DNA of 64,000 bases from Nitrospira sp. (GTDB lineage Bacteria; Nitrospirota; Nitrospiria; Nitrospirales; Nitrospiraceae), in assembly GCA_030653545.1 (NCBI GenBank), contig JAURZE010000022.1, positions 186,001 to 250,000 on the forward strand, written 5' to 3'. The position numbers were made by a program, and so were the translations under genes. Shown here one piece after another: positions 8,449 to 17,473 of the stretch. The notes under the pieces are model-generated. The model saw only the letters and a program-made list of their open reading frames with translations, was not told where the DNA came from and made no database searches. Positions within the stretch are counted from its first letter, which is position 1, and every line of letters begins with the position of its first letter.

Positions 8449-8983
8449 AACTGACCACTCGGACAGTGGCATCGAGATTGACGGGATTATCGAACTTCGG
8501 ACGTACTTGCAAATGTCTGACTTGAAGTTCATACGGAGCCTGGTCGATCGCCAGCAGGAGCGCCATCAGATCCGGCAGTTGCACGCCATCCAAGCGGAGA
8601 TCGACCGCCGTTTCTTGATACCCTTGCGCCAAGGCCTGGACTTGGGGCTGCATGCCGGCAATCCGCTCACGCACATGAGCCTGGTTCGCCGCCTCCTCGA
8701 TGAAGGCCAGCAGGGAGAACCCCGCATCGGTCACCGGCATCCGCTGTTCCGCGCGAGTCAGGCGCGCGCGCTTGCTCGCATAGTCGGCACCCAACGCCGC
8801 CAGCTCGTTGCTCTCTCGTTGCTTTTTGGCGGCCTGGCGATCCAGGCGATCCATGGTCGCCAGCAGGGGATCCACGACCAGCACGAACAAGAGGCTGGCA
8901 GCGACCACCACGCCGCCGACCGACAAGATCGTGCGTTCGCGCGGAGCCAGTTGAGTCCACCGTTCGCGCAATTGGTGCATCAT
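8435..8983 (-). CDS. gspM: Type II secretion inner-membrane protein GspM
   Basis: A 182-residue bitopic protein: a short cytoplasmic lead, one helix (VGGVVVAASLLFVLVVDPLL, residues about 22-41), then a coiled-coil stretch (DRLDRQAAKKQRESNELAAL) and a ferredoxin-like periplasmic domain. This matches GspM, which partners GspL in the inner-membrane platform. It overlaps gspL by 4 bp and gspK by 14 bp, indicating a compact operon. Confidence 0.82.
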   Translation of the reverse strand: MMHQLRERWTQLAPRERTILSVGGVVVAASLLFVLVVDPLLATMDRLDRQAAKKQRESNELAALGADYASKRARLTRAEQRMPVTDAGFSLLAFIEEAANQAHVRERIAGMQPQVQALAQGYQETAVDLRLDGVQLPDLMALLLAIDQAPYELQVRHLQVRPKFDNPVNLDATVRVVSYAKG

Positions 8984-10563
8984 GGCTGTCCCACCGTCGC
9001 GTTTATGCGAAAGACCACCTGATTCGATGACGCGCCCACCCGGGTTTCGCTCACGGCCACATCCTTGAACATTCCGCCGGCCGAATAGGTCTGTTTGATC
9101 TTCTCGACGGCTTCGAAGGAGGTCGTCTCGCCTTCGAGCAACACCAGGGGGCCATCGATCGTCAGATCGCGTATTTTGACCGAGACACCGGCGGGCATCT
9201 GCTTCATGAAGGCCGCCATCGTGGCGAGCACATGCTGCTGCGAAGCATCGACGACGGCGAGCGCCTTATCGACCGCGGCAATGCGAAAGCGGGCCTGATC
9301 CAATTCTTCACCCGGCGCAGCTCCCGGCTCAAACAGTTGGGCATAGTGGCCCTGGAGAGCCCCCTTCAGCTGTTGCACTCGTTGGTCTTTTAAATAGAGA
9401 TGCGTCAAACCGTCCGCGAGCGCCAGGGCCCCCAACACCACGGCGCCCGCGAGTGCCAGGCGCTTATCACGCACCGACGTCTTGGACTGCGGGGCGTTCG
9501 CATCCGAGACGGCCTTCAAATCGAGGGCGAGGCCGGCCGGCGTCGGCTTGAAGCGCCACTTCGGCCGGATCAGTTTCGGATGGATCGCCAACCCAAAGGC
9601 AATGGAAAACGCGCGCGGGCTGTTCAACCCGAAGCCCTGCCGAGGACCGACCGGATAGAGCCCCAGTTGGTGTGCGAGGTATCCTCCGATCTCTCTGAGT
9701 TTCGCCCCTCCGCCGGAGACCCAACAGTGGGTGAAATGCCCGCGCTCGGTCCCTTCGTAGCCTTGGATGGTGACGCGCAGTTCTTTGAGCAGCGGCTCCA
9801 GCCAGGCATCGACCTGTTGGACATTCAAGCTGCGTTTACGCCGTTCGGCATCGGCAAAACTACAGGCATGCCGCACGGCCAACGCATGAGTCAGGTGATT
9901 GCCGCCCCATAAAATAGTTCGCAAGACCACCGGTCGGCCTTCGTGCACCAGGCAGATAGTCGTCTTGGACGCGCCCACATCGATGATGGCCAGATCGTGC
10001 GGAACGTGGCCGCCTTCCTGTTGAAGGAATTGCGTGACGGAGTAGAGGGCCATGGCATCGACATTGATCGCAGCCGGCTCGATATCGGCCTGGGCGAGGA
10101 AGCGCAGGTGTTCGGCCACTTTGTCCCGCGGGGCCGCCGTGACCAGCACGTCCGACCCTTTGGTAATCCGCGACATCCCTTCGGCGGTGAGCCCCGGTGG
10201 GAGCACGACGCTGCCGATCGCCAGTTCATCCACCGGCATGGGGATCAGATTTTCCACTTCAAACGGAACGACTTGGGACAGCTTCTCCGCATCTTTGAAC
10301 GGGAAGGAGAGGGTGCGCACGAACAGATCCTGGCAGGGGATCGCCGTCACCAGCCGATCCGTGGCATAGAGGCCGTTGTGCCAGAGAAAACCTCGCAGTG
10401 ATTGGACGCGCCTGGCCGGCTCCACATCTTCCGGGTGCGCAAACGGCAGGGGCTGATGGAAATACTCGATCGTTTCGCGACCGCTCAGCCGGCGGCGAAA
10501 CCGCACGGCCTTCAAGCCGGTCTGGCCGATATCCAAGCCCACGCATTCGGTGGCAATACTCAT
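8980..10563 (-). CDS. gspL: GspL with complete PilM-like actin-type domain
   Basis: 527 residues. The first about 340 form an actin-like ATPase domain of the PilM/GspL type, with GLDIGQTGLKAVRF at the N-terminus (phosphate 1), IIDVGASKTTICLV (phosphate 2) and VSGGGAKLREIGGYL (adenosine motif). A membrane helix lies near residues 370-385 (LALAGAVVLGALALADGL), then a coiled coil and a PilN-like periplasmic domain. It recruits the GspE ATPase to the membrane platform. Unlike classical GspL, the actin-like motifs are well preserved, closer to a PilM-PilN fusion. It lies between gspN and gspM in one operon. Confidence 0.85.
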   Translation of the reverse strand: MSIATECVGLDIGQTGLKAVRFRRRLSGRETIEYFHQPLPFAHPEDVEPARRVQSLRGFLWHNGLYATDRLVTAIPCQDLFVRTLSFPFKDAEKLSQVVPFEVENLIPMPVDELAIGSVVLPPGLTAEGMSRITKGSDVLVTAAPRDKVAEHLRFLAQADIEPAAINVDAMALYSVTQFLQQEGGHVPHDLAIIDVGASKTTICLVHEGRPVVLRTILWGGNHLTHALAVRHACSFADAERRKRSLNVQQVDAWLEPLLKELRVTIQGYEGTERGHFTHCWVSGGGAKLREIGGYLAHQLGLYPVGPRQGFGLNSPRAFSIAFGLAIHPKLIRPKWRFKPTPAGLALDLKAVSDANAPQSKTSVRDKRLALAGAVVLGALALADGLTHLYLKDQRVQQLKGALQGHYAQLFEPGAAPGEELDQARFRIAAVDKALAVVDASQQHVLATMAAFMKQMPAGVSVKIRDLTIDGPLVLLEGETTSFEAVEKIKQTYSAGGMFKDVAVSETRVGASSNQVVFRINATVGQP

Positions 10564-10597
10564 GCGGTCTGAATTCCTCTCAAAGTCACGTGCTACT

Positions 10598-11488
10598 CTA
10601 CAACGCCACCCTGGCCTGTGCCAATGTTCCCATCACTTTAAACGTAAACGGCGTTCCGGGCGGCAACGGCGGAATACCCAACCCGGGAGCCTTGGCCGCA
10701 AATCCCACACCGGGAATCACGGTCAAAGACAACGCCAACTGGCTCTGTTGTAAGGGTTGCTGCATTGTAACCGTTCCCTGCCCGGAAAACGACCCGTCGA
10801 TCCCGTCGCCCTTCAATTCGGTCACATCGCAGATCTGCTCCCGGCACGCCAGGCTGATCGAGAGGGTGCTGAACGCCAGCGCGAGGATCCGGCCGTTCCC
10901 CACCGGAATGTGATCCAGGGACAGGTCCTTGGCCTCCGCTTTCCACGTGCCCTCGCCGAATGCAGCGGGTCCGCCGGTTGCGGGGCGATCGAGACGATGC
11001 GAGAACTCCCCCGTCAGGCTGCCACGCGTCACATAGGGGCGAATCACCTTGGAAAGATCGAGCTTCTGAATCCTGCCCATCATGGCTACAGGGCCGGTCA
11101 TAGACCAGGAGGACGCCGTCACCGTCAATTTCACCGTGCCCTGTGCCGCAGTGGCGTCGTCGATTTGGGCGGCCAGATCCAGAGCCACCCCGCCGGTCAG
11201 CAACCGCCAGAGCCCTACTTGAGCCCGCACCAGACCCAGCTGCAGGGGAGACCAGTCGGTTTTGGTCAACGTCATCTGCCGCCATTCAATCGCCGCCGGA
11301 AAGCCGATCGACCAGTCTGCTGCGCGCACGTCCATCCCGGTAGCTCGCTGCAGTTCCCCGATGACTCTCGTCTGCAAAGCTCCATAGGGAAAGGTGAGGG
11401 CGATCGAGAGGAAGAGCAGTCCAGATCCAAAGGCAATCCACAGCAGCGGAGCCTTCCAAGCCGAGAGATCCTTCCATGGCCACACCAT
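10598..11488 (-). CDS. gspN: Type II secretion protein GspN
   Basis: About 296 residues: one N-terminal membrane helix (LLWIAFGSGLLFLSIALTFP) and a periplasmic part with AsmA/GspN-like repeating beta structure (YGALQTRVIGELQRATGMDVRAADW at its start). GspN is an accessory secretion component of uncertain role, found in a subset of type II systems. The ATG at 11488 was chosen because it overlaps the gspJ stop as TGATG and has GGTGGGAG upstream. An ATG eight codons earlier is possible. Confidence 0.8.
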   Translation of the reverse strand: MVWPWKDLSAWKAPLLWIAFGSGLLFLSIALTFPYGALQTRVIGELQRATGMDVRAADWSIGFPAAIEWRQMTLTKTDWSPLQLGLVRAQVGLWRLLTGGVALDLAAQIDDATAAQGTVKLTVTASSWSMTGPVAMMGRIQKLDLSKVIRPYVTRGSLTGEFSHRLDRPATGGPAAFGEGTWKAEAKDLSLDHIPVGNGRILALAFSTLSISLACREQICDVTELKGDGIDGSFSGQGTVTMQQPLQQSQLALSLTVIPGVGFAAKAPGLGIPPLPPGTPFTFKVMGTLAQARVAL

Positions 11489-12129
11489 CAGGAGACTCCC
11501 ACCGTGACCCATTCACGAATGGTATAGGGTTCGGCATCGGGCTCTTGAAAGGTGATTTCCAGGAGCAGGGCAGTCGGCAACGGTCCGGTCGAGCTCCATT
11601 CGTCCAGCCACACCTGGCCTTGCCGGCTGTAGTAGCGCACGTTGAACCCCTTCACCTGCGTCGCCAGGTTGACCTGATCGACCGATTCATCGGTGAGCCC
11701 ATAGAGATTGCGCCGGACGAATCGGATCAAACGATCGCCTTCGCGCGTGTAAATTACGCGCAAGATCTCGCTCTCGCGCGCGGCTTGCACGCCCAATCCA
11801 TCCCCCCTGGTAACAAAGGCCAGCGTATCGGCCGGCTGGCCGTCTTGCGTCCCGTTCAAACCGACCCAGGGGAACGTCGTTTCCTTGACGCCGATCGCGA
11901 GTTCCTCGGCCATCAGCCGCAACACGCGCCGGATGGTCTGCTCCCGAGAGGCCGCCGCTCGACCGGCATCCACGACCTGCGTCGTCGTCAGCAAGGATCC
12001 GAAGACAATCGCGCCCAACGTCGCCAGCAGCGCAATCGCCAGCAACGCTTCGACCAGCGTGAATCCGCCTTCGTGCTTAAAATGAGCCCTTCCGGTTTCT
12101 GCGTGGGTCGATGAACGAGTTGGCATCAT
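11488..12129 (-). CDS. gspJ: Type II secretion minor pseudopilin GspJ
   Basis: About 213 residues with the prepilin motif GGFTLVEALLAIALLATLGAIVFG (Gly before Phe, Glu at +5) around residues 21-44. The GspJ fold follows, with RRVLRLMAEELAIGV and a C-terminal beta domain (FNVRYYSRQGQVWLDEW). It assembles into the pseudopilus tip with GspI and GspK after GspO cleavage. The open frame continues 84 codons upstream, but that part is coded by an intergenic inverted-repeat element, so the tandem ATGs at 12129/12126 are the likely start. It ends 1 bp inside the gspN start. Confidence 0.86.
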   Translation of the reverse strand: MMPTRSSTHAETGRAHFKHEGGFTLVEALLAIALLATLGAIVFGSLLTTTQVVDAGRAAASREQTIRRVLRLMAEELAIGVKETTFPWVGLNGTQDGQPADTLAFVTRGDGLGVQAARESEILRVIYTREGDRLIRFVRRNLYGLTDESVDQVNLATQVKGFNVRYYSRQGQVWLDEWSSTGPLPTALLLEITFQEPDAEPYTIREWVTVGVS

Positions 12130-12153
12130 CGAATCGATACCGGCTTCTCGCGG

Positions 12154-12288
12154 TTTCCCCTCCTTCGTAAGGAGGGGCGAGGGGAGGTCGAGTCTTCCGG
12201 CAGCCTTTAGTGGCGCTGGTACTCGTGAACTACACCGCAGCCCAGGAGTCTCAACCCCTCCTTGCCTCCCCTTACAAAGGGGAGGAAC
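12154..12288. repeat. MITE-like element with 39-bp inverted ends
   Basis: Two arms, 12154-12192 and 12250-12288, are imperfect inverted copies of each other. Each arm is itself a palindrome of the CCCCTCCTT..GTAAGGAGGGG type. About 57 bp lies between them. It sits in the 226-bp gap between gspI and gspJ, where the other pseudopilin genes are nearly contiguous. It resembles REP doublets or small non-autonomous elements scattered in many bacterial genomes. No flanking target duplication was seen. Confidence 0.65.
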
Positions 12289-12355
12289 AGAGAGAAGCGA
12301 GACCTCAATACTCCGGCGCACGGCAGACCTGACCCACTCGATTGTTTGACGCCCC

Positions 12356-12781
12356 TTAGAAAGCGAGGCCGGCAAAGACATAGGTACTCACTTCCAACGT
12401 TTCATCCTGCTGGCCGCGCGGCCAGGAGATCTGGATCTTGACTTCGCGAATGAGCTCCAGCGGCGTCGGCATGATACTGCGCTTCCAGCGATAACCGGGC
12501 GCACGATTGGTCTCCGTGATCGACGAGAGGACGCCGGGCGCCGGCGTTTGAAACTCTCCCGTCGATTCACCAATGGGGAAGGAGCCAGACAGTTCCGTTT
12601 CCAAGAGTTTTTCCTGGGCCAACAGTGTGGCCGTCGTCAGCTCCATCGAGCGGGATTGCAGCTCCAAATCGAAATTCCTCAGGCCCAAGAGCACGGGGAG
12701 CGCGATCGCAAGAATCGCGACCGCCAGCAGCACCTCCAGCAGAGTAAATCCTCGTTCGTCTTGTGGTTGGTAGGGCCGCAT
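12356..12781 (-). CDS. gspI: Type II secretion minor pseudopilin GspI
   Basis: 141 residues with the prepilin motif RGFTLLEVLLAVAILAIALP after a 10-residue leader. The short GspI body follows, with TATLLAQEKLLE, the conserved segment after the helix. It nucleates the pseudopilus tip complex. It starts 14 bp after the gspH stop. A MITE-like element separates it from gspJ. Confidence 0.87.
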   Translation of the reverse strand: MRPYQPQDERGFTLLEVLLAVAILAIALPVLLGLRNFDLELQSRSMELTTATLLAQEKLLETELSGSFPIGESTGEFQTPAPGVLSSITETNRAPGYRWKRSIMPTPLELIREVKIQISWPRGQQDETLEVSTYVFAGLAF

Positions 12782-12795
12782 GTGGCGTGATTGCG

Positions 12796-13392
12796 TTAGG
12801 GCTTCGCCAGGCCGGCCTGAGTCCCGGCAGCGACCGTCGCCGTCGGAATCAACAGGGGCTTGACCCGGTCAGGAATGGACGCCAGCCGCTGGGGTTCAAT
12901 ACGCTCATCGCTGGTGCGGATCGCGCCGGTCGCGGATTCGACGACGATGGCCAGCACATTGTTACCGCTATCGGTCAGATGCAGCACGGCTTCATCGATC
13001 CGGCCGTTGGGATAGAGCATCAGGTCGAGACGACCGGAAGTCCGCTTGATTGATCCGGAAGACGCATCGGCCAGGCGGATGGTGTCGGGAAGCACGCGCG
13101 GCGTCGCCCAGGCGGCATCCGGCAAGGGCTTCTCCTCTTTCCCTTCGATGGCCATCGCCCAGTATTGGTTTTGATCCAGATCCAGATACAGTTTCACCGG
13201 TTTCTGCGTGCTCATGGCGATTCCCTGGAGGGTCCGCAGCCCTCCGATCAACTTCCGACCGGTCGACGCCAGATCGTCGCCCAGATTCACCCGCGGGATC
13301 ACGATCCCCAGCATCGCCACCAACAGAAACATGACGATGATCATCTCCAGCAAGGTAAAGCCACCCGCGCCGCTGGCGGACGTTTTCAACAA
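12796..13392 (-). CDS. gspH: Type II secretion pseudopilin GspH
   Basis: About 198 residues with the prepilin motif GGFTLLEMIIVMFLLVAMLG and a GspH-like beta domain. I favour a TTG start at 13392, because AAAAGGA lies 8 bp upstream and the gspG stop falls between them. The nearest ATG (13434) would overlap gspG by 38 bp and give a longer leader. The start remains open. GspH is the minor pseudopilin linking the tip to the GspG shaft. Confidence 0.82.
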   Translation of the reverse strand: MLKTSASGAGGFTLLEMIIVMFLLVAMLGIVIPRVNLGDDLASTGRKLIGGLRTLQGIAMSTQKPVKLYLDLDQNQYWAMAIEGKEEKPLPDAAWATPRVLPDTIRLADASSGSIKRTSGRLDLMLYPNGRIDEAVLHLTDSGNNVLAIVVESATGAIRTSDERIEPQRLASIPDRVKPLLIPTATVAAGTQAGLAKP

Positions 13393-13396
13393 CGTG

Positions 13397-13963
13397 CTAA
13401 TCCTTTTCCAGGTTCCAGTTCGCAATATCCGCATTCACGCCTTCTCCGCCGACCTCGCCGTCGGTACCGAGGGACATGATTTCATAATCGGCTTTGATCT
13501 GCCCGTATTGTCCCTGCTGGATCGGTGCCGGGCTTTGATACTTGTACTGGTTTCCCCAGGGATCTTCAGGAAGCTTGTCGATGTATCCGCCGATTTTCCA
13601 CTTTTTAGGAATCACACCCACCGACGGCTTCTCGACCAGCGCTTTGAGCCCCTGTTCGCTTGAAGGATAGACACCGTTGTCGAGCTTATACAGTTGGAGC
13701 GCCCCTTCGATATTGCGGATCTGCACTTTTGCGGCGGTCCGTTTGGCATCGTCGGTCCGTCCCATGATCCGCGGGACGACCAGCGCCGCCAGGATGGCGA
13801 GGATCGCCACCACCACCATGATTTCGATGAAGGTAAAGCCGCGTGCGTTGCGGAGAACATCGGGTGACTGGTGACGCGTGACTGATGACACAAGGGAACA
13901 TCGGACTCGGCGCCATGTACTCCTTATCATCCGCATAGACTCAAACCGTTCCTTACCCATCAT
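13397..13963 (-). CDS. gspG: Type II secretion major pseudopilin GspG
   Basis: About 188 residues; the shaft subunit of the pseudopilus. The prepilin motif RGFTFIEIMVVVAILAILAA is followed by the GspG signature: KVQIRNIEGALQLYKLDNGVYPSSEQGLKAL, then LPEDPWGNQYKY and SLGTDGEVGGEG (calcium-binding loop region). The leader before the cleavage site is unusually long (about 40 residues). The ATG at 13963 lies 7 bp after GGGAGG and is preferred over an ATG nine codons upstream. ATGs nearer the motif exist (in FESMRMIRSTW) but lack a clear binding site. Confidence 0.9.
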   Translation of the reverse strand: MMGKERFESMRMIRSTWRRVRCSLVSSVTRHQSPDVLRNARGFTFIEIMVVVAILAILAALVVPRIMGRTDDAKRTAAKVQIRNIEGALQLYKLDNGVYPSSEQGLKALVEKPSVGVIPKKWKIGGYIDKLPEDPWGNQYKYQSPAPIQQGQYGQIKADYEIMSLGTDGEVGGEGVNADIANWNLEKD

Positions 13964-14016
13964 CAACATACCTCCCGTTGAACTCATCACCCGTCACGCG
14001 TGACGGGCCGCGGTTT

Positions 14017-15255
14017 TCACCGCACCATTTGACCCATTTCAAAGATCGGCAGCAAGATGGCTACCACGATAAAGAAGACGATGACGCCCATGACCAAGAT
14101 CATGATCGGTTCCAGGAGCGATGTAAACCGGGTGATGACCCGCTCCACTTCGCCGTCGTAAATCTGGCCGATGCGCCGCAGCATTTCTTCCATCTCGCCG
14201 CTGCGTTCGCCGACGGCGATCATATGGGTCACGAGGGACGGAAATTGGCCGCTGCGCTTGAGCGGATCTGCGATCGTTTCCCCTTCTCGAATATTCTGTC
14301 TGGCGCCCTCGACCGCTTCTTCCAGGATCCGATTGTTCATCACGCGTTTCGAGACATCCAACGCATCCAGCAACTGCACGCCGCTCGACAACATCGTCGC
14401 CAGGGTGCCGGTCAACCGCGAGATGGACACCATGCGCGCCACGTCGCCGATCAAGGGAATGCGGAGGATCAATCGATCGGCAACGGTGCGTCCCGATTCG
14501 GTCTGAATGAAGCGGCGAATGAGCCACCCGCCGCCGACTACAGCCAGCAGCATGAGCGGCCAATAGGTGGAACAGAAGCGGCTGATCGTCATCAGCACCA
14601 CGGTCGGGAAGGGGAGCGCCGCTTTCATGCTGGTGAAGACCGCCGTAATCTTCGGAACCACAAAGGTCATCAGGAAAAACAGCACGCCGACGCCGACGAT
14701 CAGCATCAAGGCGGGGTAGAGAATGGCGTTCGTGACTTTGTTCCGGAGGGCCTGCTGTTTTTCAAGAAACTCGGCCAGGCGGAAGAGGATCTGGTCCAGC
14801 GCGCCGCTCGATTCACCCGCCCGCACCATATGCACGTAGATCTGGGAGAAGTCTTTCCCGTAGGATTCCAGCACGCTGCTGAGCGCTTTTCCTGCACGCA
14901 CTTGCTCGCGCACATCGGCGAGCAACGCCTTCGCCGGCTTCTTTTCAGACTGGTCGATCAAAACCCCCAACGCTTCGACCAGGGGAAGCCCGGCGACCAA
15001 CAAAGTCGCAAACTGACGGGTCAACATCGCCAGTTCGGGTGCCGACAACACCTGAGATCTACCGAGCGGAGCGGATATGGCGACACGGTCCTGCGCCAAT
15101 CCGCGACCGGGGCCTTGCCCTTGCTCAACCACGTCGGTCGGGAACACTCCGTCTTTGCGCAGCTTCAGACGGGCAACCTTTACGCTTTCGGCATCGACAA
15201 TCCCCGCAGCGGATCCGCCGTCGCTCTTATATCCGCGGTATTGATAGACCGGCAT
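14017..15255 (-). CDS. gspF: Type II secretion inner-membrane platform protein GspF
   Basis: 412 residues with two T2SSF domains, each a six-helix bundle before membrane segments. The first has TRQFATLLVAGLPLVEAL near residue 80 and the second ISRLTGTLATMLSSGVQLLDAL near residue 280. Membrane segments lie near 175-195 (YPALMLIVGVGVLFFLMTFVVP), 225-245 and 380-405. The N-terminal MPVYQYRGYKSDGG matches the family. It forms the inner-membrane core that transduces GspE ATPase movement. A repeat-filled gap of about 190 bp separates it from gspE. Confidence 0.93.
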   Translation of the reverse strand: MPVYQYRGYKSDGGSAAGIVDAESVKVARLKLRKDGVFPTDVVEQGQGPGRGLAQDRVAISAPLGRSQVLSAPELAMLTRQFATLLVAGLPLVEALGVLIDQSEKKPAKALLADVREQVRAGKALSSVLESYGKDFSQIYVHMVRAGESSGALDQILFRLAEFLEKQQALRNKVTNAILYPALMLIVGVGVLFFLMTFVVPKITAVFTSMKAALPFPTVVLMTISRFCSTYWPLMLLAVVGGGWLIRRFIQTESGRTVADRLILRIPLIGDVARMVSISRLTGTLATMLSSGVQLLDALDVSKRVMNNRILEEAVEGARQNIREGETIADPLKRSGQFPSLVTHMIAVGERSGEMEEMLRRIGQIYDGEVERVITRFTSLLEPIMILVMGVIVFFIVVAILLPIFEMGQMVR

Positions 15256-15315
15256 GGCGGATCAACTCCTGAAAGACTGGCGCACGGGATACCCAAGAGC
15301 GCCGCGGCGCAGAGT

Positions 15316-15383
15316 GTTTGAGGTTTGAGGTTTGAGGTAGAACGCGAGAAGATTCGGTTCTGTTCCGGCCTCAGACCTCAAAC
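15316..15383. repeat. Purine-rich short repeat, gspE-gspF gap
   Basis: A left arm of three GTTTGAGG-type units at 15316-15340 faces CCTCAGACCTCAAAC at 15369-15383, giving an imperfect hairpin. It is one of many copies of this family in the window. Confidence 0.6.
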
Positions 15384-15444
15384 TATAAGCCTCACACATC
15401 TTCTGCTCGACCCCAGCCTTCACCCTCACGCCTCCAGCATCTTG

Positions 15445-17181
15445 CTAGATCTCAATCTCCTGCTGCGTAATCCGCATCACTTCTTCCGTCGTCGTCACGC
15501 CCTGAGCCACCTTCATCGCGCCTTCCTGCTTCAACGTGATCATGCCCTTGGCGATGGCCGCCTGCTTGATCACCGATGAGTCGGCTTTCGCCCCGATGAG
15601 CCGCCGCACTTCGTCATCCAGCACGAGCAATTCATAGATGCCCGTCCGGCCGCGATACCCGGTCTGCGAACAGTTCGGACAACCGGCGCCGCGGTAAAAC
15701 GTAAAGGGCCCCTTGCCATCCAGGCCAAGACGGCCAAGCTCATCGACCGTGGGCCTATAGGGCTTCTTGCAATCGGGACAGATTTGCCGCAGCAAACGTT
15801 GTGCGAGGACCGCCATGACCGAGGAAGCCACGAGAAACGGCTCGATCCCCATATCGATCAACCGCGTCGCAGCGCTGGCCGCGTCGTTGGTATGCAGCGT
15901 GGAGAAGACCAGATGCCCTGTGAGCGACGCGTGAATCGCAATTTCCGCCGTCTCGCGATCGCGGATTTCTCCGATCATGATGACGTCGGGGTCCTGGCGC
16001 AGGATCGAACGCAGGCCGGCCGCGAACGTGAGATTGATCTTGGGGTTAACCTGCATCTGCCCGATCCCGAGCAGTTGATATTCGACCGGGTCCTCGACCG
16101 TGATGATGTTCTTATCCGGCGCATTGATCTGGCTCAGGGCCGCATAGAGCGTGGTCGTTTTGCCGCTGCCTGTCGGACCCGTCACGAGGATAATGCCGTG
16201 AGCCAGCTGAATAAGCTGCTGGATGGACGAGAGCCGGTCGGTTGAAAATCCCATCTCCGTCAGATTCAGAAGGCGATTCTCTTTTTCGAGCAGACGAAGG
16301 ACCACCCGTTCGCCGTGCGAGGTGGGGAGCACCGACACACGCAAGTCGACGTCTTTCCCCGCCGTCCGGATGGCAAAGCGGCCGTCTTGCGGCAAGCGCT
16401 TTTCCGCGATGTTCAACCCCGCCATGATCTTCAGGCGGGCGATGATGCTGGACTGCAAGCGCTTCGGCGGGGTCAGCACGGGATAGAGCACGCCGTCGAT
16501 CCGGTACCGGACCACGAGGCCGCGCTCGAAGGATTCGAAGTGGATGTCGCTGGCCCGCTGCCGTACGGCCTGGAACAAGACCGAGTTCACCAGGCGAATG
16601 ATCGGGGCCTCGTCGGTCGCGTCGAGCAGATCCTGCGGTTCATCCAGCTCATGGGCCAGCTGGTCCAGATTTTCCGCCGCCGCGATGTCTTCCATGACCT
16701 GTTCAGCCCCGGCGGGGCTGGCCGCCTCGTCATAGACGCGGTTCAAGCAGGCCAAAAGGGCAAGCCCTGTGGTCAGCACCGGCCGGATCGGTTTCCCCAA
16801 CAAGAGGCGCAAATCATCCAACGCCACCGTCTCAAGCGGGTCGGTCGTCGCAACCACGACGGCACCGTCCTCATGGCGCAAGGGGAGAATCCGGTAGCGC
16901 CGCGCAAAGGCGATGGGCACCCGCTTAATCAGTTCATGATCGATATGGGAGACTTCCAGATGCGGCAACCACGCCAGCTCAAATTGCTGGGCCAGGGCTT
17001 CCAACAGTTCCTCTTCGCGAAGCACACGCAAATGGAGGAGGGCTTCGCCGAGGCGGCCGCCTTTCTCACGCTGATAGGCCAACGCCTCGTCGAGCTTGGA
17101 ATCCAGGAGATTGAATTTCTCCCCGAGAATCCGCCCGAGAAGCGGCCTGCCGAAGGTAACTTGCTGTTCGGACTCGCTCAC
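15445..17181 (-). CDS. gspE: Type II secretion ATPase GspE
   Basis: 578 residues, cytoplasmic hexameric ATPase. An N1E/MshEN domain covers about residues 12-150. The ATPase core has Walker A GPTGSGKT (335-342), an Asp-box region IITVEDPVEY (359-368), Walker B DPDVIMIGEIRD (397-408) and the His box TGHLVFSTLHTND (421-433). The GspE-specific tetracysteine zinc site is present as CPDC (468-471) and CPNC (501-504). All catalytic residues are present. It powers pseudopilus extension through GspF and GspL. A 292-bp stretch with no recognised gene separates it from gspC, at the place where gspD usually lies. Confidence 0.95.
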   Translation of the reverse strand: MSESEQQVTFGRPLLGRILGEKFNLLDSKLDEALAYQREKGGRLGEALLHLRVLREEELLEALAQQFELAWLPHLEVSHIDHELIKRVPIAFARRYRILPLRHEDGAVVVATTDPLETVALDDLRLLLGKPIRPVLTTGLALLACLNRVYDEAASPAGAEQVMEDIAAAENLDQLAHELDEPQDLLDATDEAPIIRLVNSVLFQAVRQRASDIHFESFERGLVVRYRIDGVLYPVLTPPKRLQSSIIARLKIMAGLNIAEKRLPQDGRFAIRTAGKDVDLRVSVLPTSHGERVVLRLLEKENRLLNLTEMGFSTDRLSSIQQLIQLAHGIILVTGPTGSGKTTTLYAALSQINAPDKNIITVEDPVEYQLLGIGQMQVNPKINLTFAAGLRSILRQDPDVIMIGEIRDRETAEIAIHASLTGHLVFSTLHTNDAASAATRLIDMGIEPFLVASSVMAVLAQRLLRQICPDCKKPYRPTVDELGRLGLDGKGPFTFYRGAGCPNCSQTGYRGRTGIYELLVLDDEVRRLIGAKADSSVIKQAAIAKGMITLKQEGAMKVAQGVTTTEEVMRITQQEIEI

Positions 17182-17473
17182 AGTACTCCGTACCCCATCT
17201 CACCATTCACCATTATAGGGAGACCACGTCCTTAGACTAACCGGCTTGAAGATCAATTCCAAGTTTCTTCGTCTAACCACAAGTAAAACAAAGGCATCTC
17301 CGGAATCGATCGAGAGCCGGCTTACCGGTGGCACGGAAAGACCCGGAAGCCCAATTGCCAGTGAGGCTCAGGATCAACCCCGAGGGCGCACGCGTCAATT
17401 CGCAACAGACAGAACGGTATGTGTGGAGAGACCAGACCAGCCCGCAATATGCCACGAGGAGTGAGGACGAAAC

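Noticed and set aside
13978-15321. 447-codon plus-strand frame
   Set aside because: Antisense of gspF, which has all its family motifs.
17182-17473. Possible gspD remnant or riboswitch between gspE and gspC
   Set aside because: No secretin motif in any frame, and no cyclic-di-GMP or other riboswitch core that I could recognise on either strand.
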